A stretch of DNA of 64,000 bases from Sweltsa coloradensis (taxonomy: Eukaryota > Arthropoda > Insecta > Plecoptera > Chloroperlidae), in NCBI GenBank assembly GCA_024449915.1, contig JAMZAV010000109.1, forward strand, positions 558,001 through 622,000, written 5' to 3'. The translations under genes were made by a program, and so were the position numbers. Below, in pieces: positions 62,097-64,000 of the stretch. Below the pieces are notes generated by a model. The model saw only the letters and a list, made by a program, of their open reading frames with translations, was not told where the DNA came from and ran no database searches. Numbering within the stretch: position 1 is the first letter of the stretch; each line of letters opens with the position of its first letter.

Positions 62097-62514
62097 TTTT
62101 CATTCAATTCAATTCAATTTATTTGATTAAACACACACAATACACTCAACAATATCAAACAAGCAAGTTGCCTTCATGAGCAGACTGCTCGTGTGAAGGA
62201 CTGCTTCACATAATAACATTCTAATTGCGCCAGCCGCCACGGTAAATATTAATAAACTATACATTCTTAAAACCTTAACAAAATAATTAACCAATTAACT
62301 AAATAAATAAAATTAAAAATACAATGTATAATTAAAAATTAATGATAATAAGTTTTAAATGTAACCAAATCAATAAAACATTAAAAAAAAAAACAACGCA
62401 TAAGTAGGCCTACATACAATATCTTAATATTAAAGGTAAAAACAATTTTATTTTTATTCACCTCTCTTTTACTGCATTTTCTGCAAGTTTTTTAAAATGA
62501 AATAATAATTATTA

Positions 62515-62568
<54 letters not shown>

Positions 62569-64000
62569 GGTGCAACGATCGACACTATTTTAAACGATAC
62601 TTCGACTTTAAGAAATGGAAGATGATTATTGAGTCTTATTCTTATTAGATAAATCCTTGTATCATCAAAATATATGTGGAAGTTTTGATCTGGATACTCG
62701 TACATTTATTTTCAAAAATGTCTATCTATATCTATATAGGGCCTAAGCATACCCAGTACTTAAATGTTTGCTTTTTCGTCATTCGAGCTTATGCTTTAAA
62801 TGTTTTATGAATGCGGGGGTGTCCTACTATTAAAAATTATGATTTTCTTATATTTTAATTATTGATATTTTCAAAAAATTTAAGGTATTATCCAGCTGAT
62901 GCATGGATGATCATGTATGAACGTAATTCAGCGAGCAAATTTACCCCGTCAAAGAATCGAACCTAGAACCTCCAGCTTTACACTTTTACTGTATAGTACT
63001 TACCTGTGACCAGGCCTCACTACTTAAGTTGGTAGTGTTTAGTGTTTGGAGCTCAGTCTGGATAGCTTTCTTTATCTGAAACAAAATTGTGTCCTTTTAT
63101 CCTAATCTTGTTATGTGTGGTATTATTGTAACTATTTTTATTATTTAGATGTATGACAGATTTATGATTGGATTGGATGGAAGCTCAAGAAACTAAATAG
63201 TAGAACTTTGTATGATAAATAGTTCGTGACTATTGTGAATTTTCAAAACTCAATATATTTTTAAAATGTAACAATTCTCGTGAATTATTATGTTGTAAAT
63301 GTGTGTATAAATAAATAGTCTATTCAGTGCGTATTGATAATTTCATTTTACCACTTTACTACCCTTTTAAAAATTTTAATTTACCTTCTTGTTTTGACGG
63401 TAATAATGTCAATTTACCCCAATTAAAACAGAAACATATAATAATGAACCCATAACATTTTGTGAAGTGATGTGTATTAATTTGTATGTTTATCTTGTAA
63501 ACCCTTTAACTACACGTCTAAAATTTTTATAAATTAATAAACACCAAAATAACAAAAAAAAGTTATTTTCTTAAATTTTTTTAAGATTTTACTCATAATT
63601 CGTTGGAAAAGTTTCTGAGGCAATATTTATCTTGTTTTTTGTTTCGGTAGGGATAGATTTGCTCATTTCTGGATTGTATTAATTTTTGTATTATTGTATT
63701 GGATACGGGAGTGTTTCTCGATTAATACAACTAAAGAATGTTTACCTTGATTGGAACCTCGTAGCCTAGGCTGTAGATGTAGTAATTGAGCGCAATACAT
63801 GATGACACACAATCACAGTAAACGGCGAACGAAGTGTAATCCTCCTGCATGAAAGCTAAAGGTAATGCGTACATAGCGACTGTCAGAAACCACAACGTTA
63901 ATAAAGCAATCAATATGAACACTAGATAGATTGCATCGCCGGAGAGATTGGCAAGAGAACTTAGTGCCAGCCATAGTGTGTGGTAGTTTGCCATCACCCT
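58469..64000 (-). CDS. Gustatory-receptor-type gene 3 (partial, runs off the right edge)
   Basis: Third paralogue. Visible exons are exon 4, cut by the window edge (63746-64000), exon 5 (63004-63075), exon 6 (58658-58747) and exon 7 (58469-58573). The last three have the same lengths as in genes 1 and 2, all splice sites are GT-AG, and TYFIVMLQF is present. The visible frames are open. Exon 4 shares several residues with gene 2 against gene 1 (GDAIYLVFILIAL, EDYTSFAVYC), so genes 2 and 3 look like the closer pair. Intron 5 is 4.3 kb because an R4/Dong-type LINE and AAT repeats replaced its distal half, up to about 7 nt from exon 6. A usable acceptor with a pyrimidine-rich tract remains. Exons 1-3 should lie to the right. 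Confidence 0.85.
58862..58895. repeat. (AAT)n tract at the 5' side of the LINE
   Basis: Roughly ten AAT triplets directly precede the first recognisable LINE coding sequence. With the tract on the other side, they look like the target repeat into which the element inserted. Confidence 0.85.
58896..62030 (+). mobile_element. Degenerate R4/Dong-type non-LTR retrotransposon
   Basis: A 5'-truncated LINE inserted in intron 5 of gene 3. Open pieces at 58998-59372, 59524-60057, 60036-60338 and 60413-61873 form one reverse transcriptase broken by frameshifts. The RT shows WKAPGPDK, KNYRPITCLPTMYK, QKGCCRN, WIDYKKA, RGIFQGDSLSPLLF and YMDD. A short unit is tandemly duplicated near 59730-59800, and the frame breaks immediately after YMDD. 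The last piece holds a CCHC knuckle (CRLC..H....C) followed by a restriction-like endonuclease region (KPDIVV, then IDVAIPSD and a KEAEK stretch). RT plus a downstream CCHC and restriction-like nuclease is the R2/R4 architecture. AAT repeats flank both ends, and the Dong element of Bombyx targets TAA repeats. Clade placement is from memory of motifs, not from a tree. Confidence 0.8.
62031..62095. repeat. (AAT)n tract at the 3' side of the LINE
   Basis: About 21 AAT triplets follow the LINE 3' untranslated region. They could be the target repeat, the element's tail, or both. Confidence 0.95.
62096..62260 (-). mobile_element. LINE 3'-end fragment with ATTGA-type tail
   Basis: On the minus strand this ends in a short tandem tail (AATTG repeats), preceded by a region around ACACGAGCAGTCTGCTCATG. 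The tail resembles the end of the LINE at 35397-36740, so it is probably a 3' fragment of a related family. Confidence 0.4.
62519..62570. repeat. (AAT)n microsatellite
   Basis: Second AAT tract in intron 5 of gene 3, at the point where the sequence again aligns to intron 5 of gene 2 (ACGATCGACACTATTTTAAA). Confidence 0.95.

Noticed and set aside
1..64000. CRISPR array, bacterial operon, riboswitch or prophage
   Set aside because: The window shows spliced eukaryotic genes and animal-type transposons. The direct repeats found are minisatellites or transposon motifs without spacer structure.

Overview
The window is AT-rich, repeat-dense eukaryotic DNA from an invertebrate. It carries one recognisable gene family, a tandem array of seven-transmembrane gustatory-receptor-type (Gr/Grl) genes on the minus strand between about 40.4 kb and the right edge. 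The GT-AG introns, the C-terminal TYhhhhhQF motif and the run of phase-0 introns near the C terminus fit an arthropod. Gustatory-receptor-like genes also occur in other invertebrate phyla, and the abundance of the word TAGGCCTA does not decide the phylum, so I leave it open.

Layout. 0-40 kb holds no host gene that I can support. It is a patchwork of transposons: a 0.6-kb foldback (273-884), a tandem-duplicated hAT-like block with a nested hAT (0.9-3.5 kb), tRNA-derived SINEs (4.4-5.4, 19, 20, 21.4, 25.6, 38.2 kb), a Helentron-like non-autonomous family (9, 11, 17.5, 22.7 kb and again inside the genes), a Penelope-like fragment (13 kb), an unusual 2.1-kb element carrying eight copies of a 14-bp motif (14.3-16.4 kb), a satellite/MITE cluster with 13-bp and 10-bp minisatellites (23.4-27.4 kb), a three-level nest of inverted-repeat elements (30.7-33.5 kb), and a LINE reverse-transcriptase fragment beside a TTAT-flanked inverted-repeat element (35.4-37.8 kb).

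40.4-64 kb holds three Gr paralogues read right to left. Each has seven coding exons of 247, 245, 258, 288, 72, 90 and 105 nt. Gene 2 (56659 to 48938) is intact and predicts 434 residues. Gene 1 (47239 to 40364) has the same exons but a one-base insertion in exon 1. Gene 3 is cut by the window edge: exons 5-7 and most of exon 4 are present, and a degenerate R4/Dong-type LINE lies in intron 5.

Because the paralogues are alignable, each serves as an empty-site control for transposons in the others. This supports target-site-duplication-free insertion of the Helentron-like element and gives a relative order of events: some SINEs entered before the duplications, a LINE fragment entered before the gene 2/gene 3 split only, and later insertions are gene-specific. 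I found no new multi-gene system. The strongest candidates for undescribed biology are the motif-array element at 14.3-16.4 kb and the Helentron-like family.
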